Shown: positions 48,495 to 60,546 of the stretch, one piece after another
Numbering within the stretch: the stretch's first letter is position 1
Layout: the number at the start of each line of letters is the position of its first letter
Assembly: GCA_951804985.1 (NCBI GenBank)
Contig: OX638132.1
Coordinates: 6,553,529 to 6,617,528, forward strand
Direction of reading: 5' to 3'
Source: Dryomyza anilis
Lineage: Eukaryota > Arthropoda > Insecta > Diptera > Dryomyzidae
Length of the DNA: 64,000 bases
Position numbers and translations under genes: made by a program
Notes under the pieces: generated by a model
The model's database searches: none
The model's input: only the letters and a program-made list of their open reading frames with translations
Told to the model about the DNA's origin: nothing

Positions 48495-49060
48495 AAGTGC
48501 CGGAATCGGAATCGCTATTTTAAAAATCTGACCCAAAACCAAAATCGGAACCATAACCATTCGATTTTTGAAACCGTAATCAGAATCGGAACCGTTATTA
48601 AAAATGTGTGGAACCTGAGCCGGAATCGGAACGGCTATTTTTAAAATCTGGGAACCAATACTCGAACCGATATTCCAAAGGGTTTCAAATCCTGATTATA
48701 GTAATACGATATCTAATCTGCTATTTTTTCCATAAGTGTCAGATCAGGTTCCATTACATAGGTATTAGATTCTTTTTTTTGGTATCAGAATCGGAATCGC
48801 TATTTTAAAAATCTGACCGCAAAGAACAAAAATCAGAACGAGAACCATTTTGATTTTTGGAACCGTAACCACAAAACGGAATCGTTATTGAAAATGCGTG
48901 GAACCGAAACCACTATTTTTAAAATATCGGAAGCAGAATTGGAACCGATATTCCAAAGGGTTTTAGTTCCTGATTAAAATAATACGATATCCAATATGTT
49001 TTTTTTCATAAGTGACAGATCAGGATTCATTAATTAGGCATTAGATCAGGATTTGTTTTA
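48495..49060. repeat. Tandem duplication, unit about 285 bp
   Basis: TCGCTATTTTAAAAATCTGA occurs at 48512 and 48797, and GAACCGATATTCCAAAGGGT with AATACGATATC follow at matching offsets in both units. Inside each unit short words of the type GGAATCGGAACCG repeat. Each unit ends with an ATAAGTGNCAGATCAGG block. Confidence 0.85.
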
Positions 49061-51996
49061 CCTGATCATGATAATTTCAGGTAGTCTTTGGATGCTTTAT
49101 CGTATTCTACTCAGAGACGGATGCGAAATAAGTCTATCCTTTACCAATTTCCACTCGGGTAAATTCCGATATATTTTAAAGATATTTGGATCTAAACTCT
49201 AAAACTATTGATTTTTTGATTAGTTGAATTATTTAAATATTTAAATAATTTTATTCAAACAAAAAAGATAGATAATATGAAAATCTACTTTAATTATGAA
49301 ATAATGATGCATAAGTATTTTTTTTATTGAAAATTTATTATATAAAAGAGGACCAAAATTATGATCACAGGATATATTATACAAAGTAGAACAAATAAAA
49401 AAAAATCTTTATTATAAGAGTTATGCTCTGAATAATCATAAAAAATGTTTTTGTTTTTACATAAATCCTAAATAAATATTTAAATAGTAATCTAAAAGAA
49501 TCAACAATTTCAGACTTTTAATCCAAGTATCTTAAAAAGGTAAAGGATATATTAGAAATTACAAAAATAGTTTTGGTAATCAAATAAAAGTTTTTTTTTT
49601 GCAAAGGCTCTATATTCAGAGGGTTGGGGTCTATATTGGGAATCGAAAAAAATTGATGTCAAAATCAACCGCCGCGAATTATATCGAAATTTGGTAAGGT
49701 TCGAATTGAGTAGTGATATTTTTAATTTTAATATCTATAAAAAAGAGCTCACCATATTAAAATTGGTAGTTCTTTTAAAATGAATAAACCTTTTTTTTTT
49801 GAAAATATTTGATGGACTCCGTGATGTAGTCCCCGATGCTGAAAGATTCATTCACATTCTTGCTACGAATAGCTCAGGCGCAGGCATTCAATTTTCTACC
49901 CCGTTGAGCAAAGAAATAGTGTTTTTTTTACTATTATTTTTTTCTCCTCTTTGTTGCGTTTAGCTTTTTCGTATTCTTGACTTTTTACTTAATTTTCAGT
50001 ATTTTCTTTTGTTTGGCTTGAAGTCGCTCAAGTGCGTCTCGTGGGAACCATAATTTGTTTTTCCTCAATGATGCTTACTAGAAGATATTAACCCAGAAAC
50101 AGAAAATAGATTGAAAGCAACCACAAAAAAAAAAAAAAAAACAAACAAAAAAAAGGCCGCTTAATAATACATATTTGAATTTAGGCCAAACTACTACCAC
50201 TCACAATTGGAATATAAGACATGAAAAGGATAAATCGCATGCATGTTTGAATTCCACATTATCATGTGTATCCTCTTAATAAGGTCTCTTGGCTTTGATG
50301 TGCGCTTCTTCTGGCCGCAAAACGTATTAAACACTCCAAAAAGGTTAGTGGAATAAATTTCCATTTCATTTAAGTGTAAAATTAACAGAGATTTTGTGTG
50401 AATTTATTTAATATTTGGCATTTTTGGGACAACTATTTTAATATGAAAAACAAATATGGCTTCTTGAGCACCGAAGGGCGATAAAACCAACTATTTTTTT
50501 GTATTAATATTAAAATCAAATAACTACTCATGCGTAATAGTAATAAGAAGTTCTTGAGGTGGAGGAAATTCGTAAAACTGTGAAACAGTTTTTAATTTTT
50601 TATGCAAATATTTAAAAAATAAAATAACTATTTTTTTTATTAATTTCATTTGAGTTTAATTTTAATTTATTAATAAAATTTAATACTCAACTTATAAAAT
50701 AGAAATACCACCACCATTAACCTCAACTCACAATTCTTACAGCATCTGTCTTAATTATATTTACATCAAAATAAAATAGTTGGTTTCAGCAAATTTCCAA
50801 CTGGTACCAACTCATTTCCTAATTGCGTCGGTAACGTTTTGAATTTTAATGCATACGCAACACAATTGCACAGCACACATAATTTGAAATATATTTGAAA
50901 ACGCGATGTTTTCCTATGCTATCCGTTAAATAATTTACGAATAATGCCACTTGATAGGGTCATTTTAAGCATAACTAATTGCAAATGAGCTCTATTATTG
51001 TTTTATTTATACAATGAACTGTGGAACAAAGGCCATAACGGATAACGCAAAATATAAAAATCATTATGTTCGCAGTTAATATATCTAATATTTTTATTTA
51101 TAACACTAAACCCAAAAAAAGTGATTGTTTGTATTTATTTTATTGATTGTTGATAGTAGCAATCGAGAAACATGATTTAAGCAATGTCTAACTGGAGCTT
51201 GATCTAATTTTATTTTTATTTTGAATATCTTTTTAGTGGATTTTCTGATCATTCTTATTTATTATTACAAATATTCATGCGTTGAATTTCATTTGTTAGA
51301 ATTCATTCCAAAAAATATTATAGAAATCACGTTGCAAAAAAATCGGTTTCGCAAATATAAAATTGCAGTCAATATGTAAACATAATTATAATTGATTCAT
51401 GACCAATAGAATCGCATACAAATTTTATTACATCAAAAAAACAAATGAATATTTAAACCAGAAACATAGTATATTCAAAAGTAAACGCATTTGAAAACGA
51501 ACTGAATATAAAAATGTTTTCAGTGAAACATATTGTTGTTTCAAATCAAAAACAATTATATTTGCATATAAATATATAGCTACTTCAAAAACTCAAATAT
51601 GCTATTTAACATCTATATTTATTTAAAATGAAGAAAATTGTTAATTTACGAAAAGGGCATTGTTAGATATAATTGTAAAAATTTATAATAAATATAATTT
51701 TCTAATGAAGTTAACAGCATAACTAAAAATACAATTTTCACCCTCACTGCTGACTACCCAAAAAATTCACAAGTTCTTCATATGAATAATAATAATAATT
51801 CTAACTTCAAGGCATTTTTCTCAGTGGCTTGTGTTTGTATGTAAACTTCGCAGAATTCCACAGTGTCTGTTGTTAAGAAAACCATAACGGACGTAGGTAA
51901 AAAATGACGGTAAGCGAGTGTCGATTTCGTCCATCTTCAACTTACCAAACGCAAAACGAGAGTTGCCAAGCATAATCCTTATCAGAATTATAGTAA
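49061..51996. other. Intergenic DNA, nothing supported
   Basis: Mostly AT-rich. Slightly GC-richer patches at 49810-49910 and 51830-51990 carry no long open frame. A run of about 18 A lies at 50126-50143. Confidence 0.4.
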
Positions 51997-52626
51997 AACG
52001 AGTTGGGAAAGTTATGTCACATGGGTAAGTTCGGTCACATGGGGCGCATTTTTATAGTCGGTCGGGCCCGACTATGGAATACCCTACACCTTTGGTGGGG
52101 ATATTAACCCTCAGAATATTATTCATATATCAGAAATTTACGCTTATATCCCCATAAATTAAAAAATTATATAAAGTATAAAAAACTAAAAAAAAAATTG
52201 AAAAATAAATTTGGGCGGACCACGCCTATATTTAAAATATTGAAAGGCTAATATTTCATAGATTTGATTTTAATAATTTGCGGATCAAATTTCCACTATG
52301 AAAACCCGGGAAATAATGAAAATAAAAAAGTGGGCGGATCACGCCCATTATTGGACCACATATTTATATGTGAATTATAACAATACCTTTTAAATTTTAT
52401 AACTAAGTATACCTTGAATACTTTTCGAGTTATTAGTTCCGGAAGATTTATATAAAAGTGACTTGTATGGGAGGTGGGCGTGTCCGTTGACCGATTTGGC
52501 TCATTTTCAAACTCAGTTCCTACTTTTGCCTAAAATATATTGAGTCGAAATTTCATCGCATTTTGATCAGTATTTCTCAAGTTATTCTGTATTCGGACAG
52601 CAAGACAGCAAGACAGCAAGACAGCA

Positions 52627-52686
<60 letters not shown>

Positions 52687-52821
52687 GGACATGGCTAAAC
52701 GGACTCGGGTAGTGATGCTGATCAAGAATATATATACTTTTCCATACCGGACACGCCTCCTAAGGGGCGTTACAATATATGCACAAAGTTAATATACCCT
52801 GTACCTCATAGGTGTAGGGTA
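51997..52821 (+). repeat. Family D dispersed repeat, full copy (tandem partner 1)
   Basis: Same structure as 14384-15155, from CGAGTTGGGAAAGTTATG to GGTGTAGGGTATAA. Its CAGA tract is expanded (52632-52687). The end runs directly into the start of the next copy, sharing TATAACGAGTTGGG. Confidence 0.9.
52632..52687. repeat. (CAGA)n expansion inside a family D copy
   Basis: About 14 units of CAGA, where the other copies have only a few. Confidence 0.95.
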
Positions 52822-53643
52822 TAACGAGTTGGGAAAGTAAGGTCACATCGGTAAGTTCGGTCACATGGGGCGGATTTTTATAGTCGGTCGCGCCCGACTA
52901 TGGAATACCCTACACCTTTGGTGGGGATATTAATGTAGGATATTTAATTGCATACCTTAATTTTAATGTTTTTAATTATGCTGAACCTACCCACCGTCAG
53001 AATATTATTCATATATCAGAAATTTACGTCTTATATCCCCATAAATTAAAAAAATTATATAAAAGTATAAACAACTAAAAACAAAAATTGAAAAATATAA
53101 TTGGGCGGACCACGCCTATATTCAAAATTTTGAAAGGCTAATATTTCATAGATTTGATTTTAATAATTTACGGATCAAATTTCCACTATGAAACCCCGGG
53201 AAATAATGAAAAAAAGAAAGTGGGCGGATCACGCCCATTTTTGGACCACATGTTTTTAGGTGAATTATAACAATACGTTTTAAATTTTATAATTATACCT
53301 TGAATACTTTTCGAGTTATTAGTTCCGAAAGTTATATAAAAGTGACTTGTATGGGAGGTGGGCGTGTCCGTTGACCGATTTGGCTCATTTTCAAACTCGG
53401 TTCCTACTTTTGGCTAAAATATATTGAGACGAAATTTCATCTTATTCTGATCAGTATTTCTCAAGTTATTCTGTATTCGGACAGCAAGACAGCAAGGCAG
53501 CAAGACGGACATGGCTAAACGGACTCGGGTAGTGATGCTGATCAAGAATATATATACTTTTCCATACCGGACACGCCTCCTAAGGGGCGTTACAATATAT
53601 GCACAAAGTTGATATACCCTGTACCCCATAGGTGTAGGGTATA
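52822..53643 (+). repeat. Family D dispersed repeat, full copy (tandem partner 2)
   Basis: Head-to-tail with the previous copy. It carries a private insertion of about 60 bp at 52930-52992 (TTAATGTAGGATATTTAATT on) and lacks the CAGA expansion. Confidence 0.9.
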
Positions 53644-53669
53644 AAAATCATTTTATACTTTAAAATAAT

Positions 53670-53775
53670 CGCACATATTCATAGACAATTTAATGTCAAC
53701 TTTTGACAAAGAATAAATTATCAAAAAACTGATTTTAAATTTCAAATCTACTTTTAATTGCTTATAAATTAAATT
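53670..53775. repeat. Family F foldback relative, decayed
   Basis: CATATTCATAGACAATTTAA and AAATCTACTTTTAATTGC correspond to the two arms of 28505-28632, but the right arm has lost most of its match. Confidence 0.5.
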
Positions 53776-54904
53776 GTTTATTGGCGTCAAAATTTCGTCA
53801 CATGAACTTGGAATTCATTTTGCTTGTTTTCTAAAACATATTAATTTGTTTATAATTACGTCACTTTCATCTAATAATCGGTCGTATCGAAAAAAATAAA
53901 AACCCCTTGCACATTTTTACAGTTAATAGGAATATAGGAATAGTTTATTGGAATTTAAAAAATATGGGTTGCAACTTTGAATCTTTGATGATATTTCCAA
54001 CAAACATGTGCCTTAATCCCATTGTACATACACATTTTGATAAAATATAACAATTTTGCATATCACACACTTCATTAGTTTTGTATTTTATTCTTTATAG
54101 TATGTAGTTTCAAAACCCTAATAAATAATTCAACACTCTGATTAAATACTCAAATTATTAGCACGCGTGTGTGTTTTTATTTTTATTGGCTGTATAAATA
54201 TTGAGTTTTAGTTAAACGATAGCAAATTATGATATTAAAATGAAGCGCTTTATTAATGGTGGATTGCTGGCCTTTTGCCAATTTTATACTAAAACTAAAA
54301 AATGTTTCAAAACATGATTTGTAGTTTCAGGGAATTTAAGATTTCTTCAAACTTCCGTGGTTTTTGTATGGGCAGGATCTTGAGGTCTTTTTTTATTACT
54401 TTTAAACAGAGACCAGAAATAACTATTAACTTTTATTTCCATTTGGTTTTTACTGAGAGATATTATTTTTCAAAAAATATAAAATTCTTTGGTTGAAAGA
54501 TATTATTTATTTCGAAAAATATAGGTCTTTGGTTGAGAGATAACTTTTATTTTGTTTGAGAAATATTTTTGATTTCGAAAAATAAAGGAATTTGGTTGAG
54601 AGCTATTGAAAACCTTTATTTTAAAGGTCTTTGTTTATTGGTTGTTAGTAGACCGAAAATTCAATTGGTCTGATTTAAAGGGAAGAATAGAATGGAAGAA
54701 CAGAAAAGCATCGATTTTTGGCATACACGCGAGATTATTGGACCGTATCAAGCAGAGATGGACAGAATTAAATTTATTTCAAGTGGGATTACAGAAGCAT
54801 CTAATTGCGTCTCTGGTACTTTTTTTTGGATGAATCTGTTCCAGTGGGATTATAGAGCACCCAAATGCGTCATTGAAACTTTTTTCGGTGAATCACTTTT
54901 TTGG
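53776..54904. other. Intergenic DNA with TTTGGTTGAGAGATA repeats
   Basis: The phrase TTTGGTTGAGAGATA or a close variant occurs at about 54440, 54490, 54531 and 54592, each near ATTTCGAAAAATA, a loose repeat of 40-60 bp. No gene. Confidence 0.5.
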
Positions 54905-55400
54905 GTGATTTCGACCATTGCGTTGTTTTCGAATATTGTTGTTTTTGTCGAATCTTTTTTTTCTTGAAAATGTTAATTTCGGCCATTTCATAGTTTTTGT
55001 CGTTCACATTTTTTTATTCCGAAATCTTTTTTTTTTTTCAGAAATATTCGACAAAAACAATAATGTTCGAAAAGTTTCGAAAAACATGTTTATAAAATTT
55101 TGACACATAAACAACGCAATGATCGAAATCACAATTTTAAAAAATATATATTCGACAATAATGTCCGAAAAGTTTCGAAAAAATGTTTAAAAAAATTTGG
55201 ACACATAAATAACGCAATGGTCGAAATCACAATTTAGATATATTCGACCAAAGCAACAATGTTCGAAAATTTTCGAACACAAAAAAATTCTTAAAAAAAA
55301 TTGTGCGACAAAAACAATGCAATGGTCGAAACCACCATTAAAAAAAATAATAATATTCGACAAAAACAACAATTTTCAATGGTCGAAATCACAATTTACT
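54905..55400. repeat. Inverted tandem array of a roughly 100-bp unit
   Basis: Right side (55044-55400): three to four direct units starting TATTCGACAAAAACAA and ending GCAATGGTCGAAATCACAAT. Left side (54905-54951): the same phrase in reverse (GTGATTTCGACCATTGCGTT). A transcript could fold back. Confidence 0.8.
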
Positions 55401-56063
55401 GGATTTTATTTTTGTGTTCTGTGCTGGAAAACGAGTTTTATTTATATACATAATTATTAATCAACAATTACCAATAGTCCTTAGTCCAAAAATATTGAAA
55501 GACATATGAAAAGAAAAATGTTCATTTACGCTTCTGAGCTTCTCACAAATGACTATTGAGAAATATATTTTGTTATATTGCTGTTCAACCGCAATCGAAT
55601 TTTTAGAAAAATAAAGGTTCTCCCAGAGCAAAACCTTTCTTATTATTAGATTCTCACTGATTTATTTAATAAATTTTATTTGGTGAGAGTTATTCAGGAA
55701 CCTTCGAAAAGGTGAACCTTTATCTCTGTACTCAGCTTATAACAAGAAGATCAATATAATTCACATTGTCTGAACTATTTTTTTTAATATTTTTCTACAC
55801 CTACTTTGTAGTGAATAGAGTAGTCTATAGAGCACAATTTACACGGGTAGGAGCATAATTATTTCGATTTTTGGTTTTTTAGACCACCCTAATGGACATT
55901 TTTTCTCCAAAAATAATAAAATTCTATCAGCTAATAAATATGTTTAACTTAGTTATCAAAACAAAATCGCCGTAACCACAAAAACATTTCGATCCAAAAT
56001 ATTTTTGCCTTAAATGATTGATTTTATGCACTTTTATAATCTTCAATTTAAATCATTATAATC
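55401..56063. other. Intergenic DNA, nothing recognised
   Basis: AT-rich, with no gene or repeat assigned. Confidence 0.4.
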
Positions 56064-56648
56064 CTACACAGAATTCATCATATTGATGAATTCCGTTCCT
56101 CAAAACATGATTCATTGTATTGAAGTACCATTCATAATATTAATGACTAACGCCATCAATGTTATGAATGCTATCATAAATATGAAAAACGCTTGGTAAC
56201 TTTCGAAAAAGTGTTCTTTTTTCCAATTTTTTTTCCTGTTTTATTTTTCTGATTTTTTTTTTGTGTCCGAATATTTTTTCGGACTTTTTTTTTGTACGAA
56301 AGTTTTTTTTTCGAATAATTTTTTTTTTAAATTTCTTTTACTCTTATTTTTTAAATAAAATTTTTCCAACAAAAATTTTTTTCGAATTATTTTATAAAAA
56401 AATGTAATTTTTTTTAATATAAAGAACAAATTCTTCAATATGACGATTCAAATTCATTGTATTGAATATTTCTTTCTTCACTATGATGTTCGATGGTATG
56501 AATAAGTTCATTATATATAATGAATGCATTGATTAATAAGTCATTTAATGAACGATGATATCAGTATGATGAATCTGGTATGGGGAAAAAATTCATAATA
56601 TTTATGAATAAATTCATCATATCGAAGAATTCTTTTTTCTGTGTATAG
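56064..56648 (-). mobile_element. Inverted-end element, family C, short copy
   Basis: CTACACAGAATTCATCATAT at the left and TTCTTTTTTCTGTGTATAG at the right are inverted ends. Subterminal ATTCATCATATTGATGAATT words are themselves palindromic. The centre is a T-rich tract with CCGAA/TTCGG words. Confidence 0.8.
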
Positions 56649-58289
56649 TATTCTAATTTTATTCTGATGTTCTTTAAAAATTAATTCAATTTCTTCCTTG
56701 ACGTGAACGTTATGAATTCGTTTCGAAAACAAATGTTTGCACTTAGACATTGAAATGAAAATTGTTTGTTTGCAAATGTTTATATAAAATTCTATCGGAT
56801 TTCGATCGAAAGCTGAATCATACCCGATTATTTGTAATTAACTTGAATTTCATTTATCTTATGAACACTTGGCGAAAGACAATGACTACAACCAGAACAA
56901 TGAAACCTGCATTATCATCTGCATTATTCTTGAAAACGATAACAATTATCATTAAGGAATAATAAGCCAAAAATACGCATGAATGCATGGATGTGCGCTT
57001 ATCGAGCACATACATACATAGATATTTACACACACACACACTCACATATACTCTCATTTGTAGATACATTTGGTATGAGTGAAACGCATTAAGTATTATG
57101 AATGTACGAAAAACACATGCAAGTGGAAAATTCCTTTTTTCATAATTTCCCCATGGATTATGCAAGCAGCGAACGACGACGCAGTGCCATTTTTAAGAAT
57201 TGTTATTGCTATTGTTGCTGCTATGTTTCAGCAACGGCGGCAGCAGCAGCAACAGCAACAGATAGTGCAAAAATTTGTACTGGAAAGAGTAGTATGAATT
57301 GTAGTAGACCAGTTGATGTTGTTGTTGTTTTATATTTTGCCATTACTATTGCAATTCGTTGCGATTGAATGCATTACGCTGCATGGTAATTGCGACGCTT
57401 TTATCGCGAACATATTTTCTAAATGTTATTATTGCTGTAGCTCTGTTGTACACTGATAAAAATATGTGTTTCAATATGTTTGATATAATTGATATCTTTT
57501 GAATTTCAAATGGAATTTCTGAATTTCAATTGGTATTTTTTAATTTCAAATGGATTATCTGAATTTCAAATGATCTTTTCTGAATTACATTTGTACATGA
57601 GTAATACCTTGAAATAATTTATACATTTTCTGTATTTTAAAATAACTGTTTCCACAAAATTATTTATGTGGGGCCAACCATAACTGTTGTATGCCAAAAA
57701 TGATACTTTAACTGGACTCCGTCTAGAGACAGTCATGGGCATTACAGTGTTAAGAATGTTTTTTGTACTTTTACCTAAAATTAAAAATTAAAATTTAAAA
57801 TTAAAAGTTCCGTGTAATTTTTAAATTTTAGTTTATATTATATAAAATACACTTTTTTTTAATTAATACATTTTCCATCAGTGTATATTTTCCAGATATC
57901 TGTTACTGATGTGCAATTATTATTATTTGTTCTGTTGTTGCATTGTTATTACTTTTTTTATTTGATGTTGGAGTGATGGAATTTATACCAATTCATATCT
58001 CTAATGCCAATCGGAGCGCAGGAATAATGGCTATACTTTTTCTGCCTGAGTGGCATTTATATTGAAGTTATTCTCATTCGGATCGCTCTTCAATACTTCA
58101 TTTAATGTATATTTGAGTGCATACACATATGCGTTTTGTTATTGTATTAAGGTCAATAGTAGGAGGTATAAAAAATGTAATTATAAAAACATGTATTGAT
58201 TGATAAATATCTCAGTTTGCTATATATTTAATTTCAAAAATATATAGTCTTTAAAATTTAAAATACTCTATCAAAAAAAAAGAAAAATT
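56649..58289. other. Intergenic DNA with simple repeats
   Basis: Contains (AC)n at 57028-57040, a GTTGCTGCT/AGCAGCAAC hairpin-like pair at 57205-57260, and a loose repeat GAATTTCAAATGGAATTTCT (about 28 bp period) at 57500-57590. No gene supported. Confidence 0.5.
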
Positions 58290-58450
58290 ATGTATTTGAT
58301 ATACATAATTTCAAAAAAAAATGTGTTTCAAAAGAAAATGCTACTACATTGATGTAGTGGTTTTTGTTTGGAAAATAACTACAAAACAACAACAAAATTC
58401 TAATACATTTGTACTAAAATAACTATATTGTGTCTTGTCCTGAAATAACT

Positions 58451-59882
58451 ACACCGAAAAAAAATTCATCAATATGATGAATTTATTCTTAAATATTATG
58501 AAGGTTTTCACCAACTACCAGATTCATCATACTGATACAACCGTTCATTAAATGATATATTGATGAATGCATTTATTATTTGAAGAACGAAATATTCAAT
58601 ACAATGAATTCATAATATTGATGAATATAAGATTCAATATGAAGAATATTGTTGAACTATTTTTTTTTTCTTTTATTAATTTTTTTTAGAAGTTAATTCG
58701 AAAAAAAAGTGCTGTACATTTTTTTTTTTTTAATTCGTCATTTTGAATAACGCTGTTCATTAAACCAAATGTCGAAAAAAAAACCTATTGAAAAAAAAAA
58801 TTCGTTTTAATTTTTTTTTAATTTCGAAAAAAAAGATTTTTTTCGGACAATTTATTTTTCGATTATTTTTTTCCGAATTTTTTTTCTGTTTATTTTAAAA
58901 TAAAATTTTTACAACACTTTTTTTTTTATTTTTTCATATTTTTTTTTAATTATCCAAAACTTAAAAAAAAAAAAATTAAAAAAAAAAAATGTAAAATGTT
59001 GACGAATTCGTTCATAATATTTATGAATATAATATTCAATATAATGAATAATATTGAAATAATTTTTTTCAAATTTTTTTTTTTTAAAATACAGAAAAAA
59101 TATTTCGGAAAAAAAAATCGAAAAAAAACTGTCCGAAAAAAATTTTTTTTTTCAATAAAATTTTTTTTAAATTTTGTTTAATGAACAGCGTTATTCAATA
59201 TGACGAACATATATGTTGTATTTTATATTTTGGTTCATTAATATGATTAAACGTATTCTTCACATATAGCTTTCATCATATTTATTACAGTAGCCGCGGT
59301 AGCACAGTGGTTAGTGCGTTTGACTGCGAGCCGAAAGGTCCCCGGTTCAAGCCTGGACTGGGGCTAACAACATCTTTTCATAGAAACATTTTTCTATACC
59401 GCTCTACCTCTCGTCAGTAAATGGCAAACCTACGAGAGTAAAACCATTGCCTATGAAAAAGCTCTCACCCGCCGGTTAGTGCGTTGGACTGCGAGCCGAA
59501 AGGTCCCCGGTTCAAGTCTGGACTGGGGCTAACAACATCTTTTCATAGAAACATTTCTCTATACCGCGCTACCTCTCGTCAGTAAATGGCAAACCTACGA
59601 GAGTAAAACCATTGCCTATGAAAAAGCTCTCACCCGCCGTTCGGATTCGGCAATAAACTGTAGGTCCCACCACTTTGAGTAAAAATATAACACGCACAGC
59701 TCAAAATGGTGAGAGAGCTCGGCCGAAGTTCTATACAGGACTGTAGCGCCAAACTATTATATATTATTATTCATAACGTTGATGGCGTTAGACATTTTTA
59801 TTATCAATGGTTCTTCATTACAATGAATCATGATTTGAATAACTGAATTCATCAATATGATGAACTTTTTTTTTTCTGTGTA
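58451..59882. mobile_element. Family C element, long copy, hosting a SINE dimer
   Basis: Starts ACACCGAAAAAAAATTCATC and ends ATTCATCAATATGATGAACT followed by a T run and CTGTGTA, an inverted pair. The interior has the ACTACCAGATTCATCA and CCGTTCATTAAATGATATAT blocks and a long A/T-homopolymer core (58660-59170). Confidence 0.8.
59291..59771 (+). mobile_element. tRNA-derived SINE, copy 6, partial dimer
   Basis: The first unit (59291-59473) breaks off in the body at CTCACCCGCC. The second unit begins at once within the head (GGTTAGTGCGTTGG) and runs full length to the TTA tail. The second unit lacks the first part of the A box, so only the first has a complete promoter-like head. Unequal exchange or template switching would explain it. 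Confidence 0.93.
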
Positions 59883-60546
59883 GATAAATTACTACATCTG
59901 TATTCTTTTTTACTACATTCTATATTTATTTAACTGCAAAAAATGTTATATATAACTATATTCATATAATTGTACATCATTCTGTATGTATGGAAATTTA
60001 CGAAAAATGAAATATGAAAATTACATTTTGTATGTTTTTTTATATTAAAAAATATTTATTTTCTCAAATAATATTGCTATAAATATTAAAATCCTTTGCT
60101 AATGTAGAAGATGAAGCATCATTATTATTGACGACTCAAATAAATGACATGTACTTAAGTGTTGCTTTTCAGTTCAGAAAATCAGAAAATTATGTGTCTT
60201 CTGCAGACTGTAGAGATGCCAACTTTTATTTTCGCGTTTTTATTTTTAAAAGCACCAGATAAAAAAAAATGCAAAAAAAAAAAATCAATATTGAGCAACC
60301 GAATATGCAGATAACAAAATACAAGCTCTTTTTCACAGTACATTCGTTATGTATCATACACTCCTCAAATAATGAAAAAAATTAACCAGAATACATTATG
60401 TAGAAAACCGATTTCTAATACATTGTGTAGTAAAATAAAGTCAAATAAATGCAATTGTATTTAAAAACAAACAAAACGTAGTAAAACTAAATTTTCTAAA
60501 ACAAAGACAAAAGGGTAGTATAATTTACTGCATTAATTTTTTGTTG

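Larger units (their letters stand above)
58290..60546. mobile_element. Family E element, copy 2, hosting a family C element
   Basis: The right arm (60380-60546, with TACATTATGTAGAAAACCGA and AAACGTAGTAAAACTAA) matches the family E arm at 26680-26810. The left part shows family E-type words (CTACTACATTGATGTAGTGG). The left edge is not clear. The interior is split at 58451-59882. Confidence 0.6.

Noticed and set aside
57102..57368. Coding sequence with Gln/Ala repeat
   Set aside because: The CAG/GCA tract opens overlapping frames on the + strand, but none has a domain or splice support.
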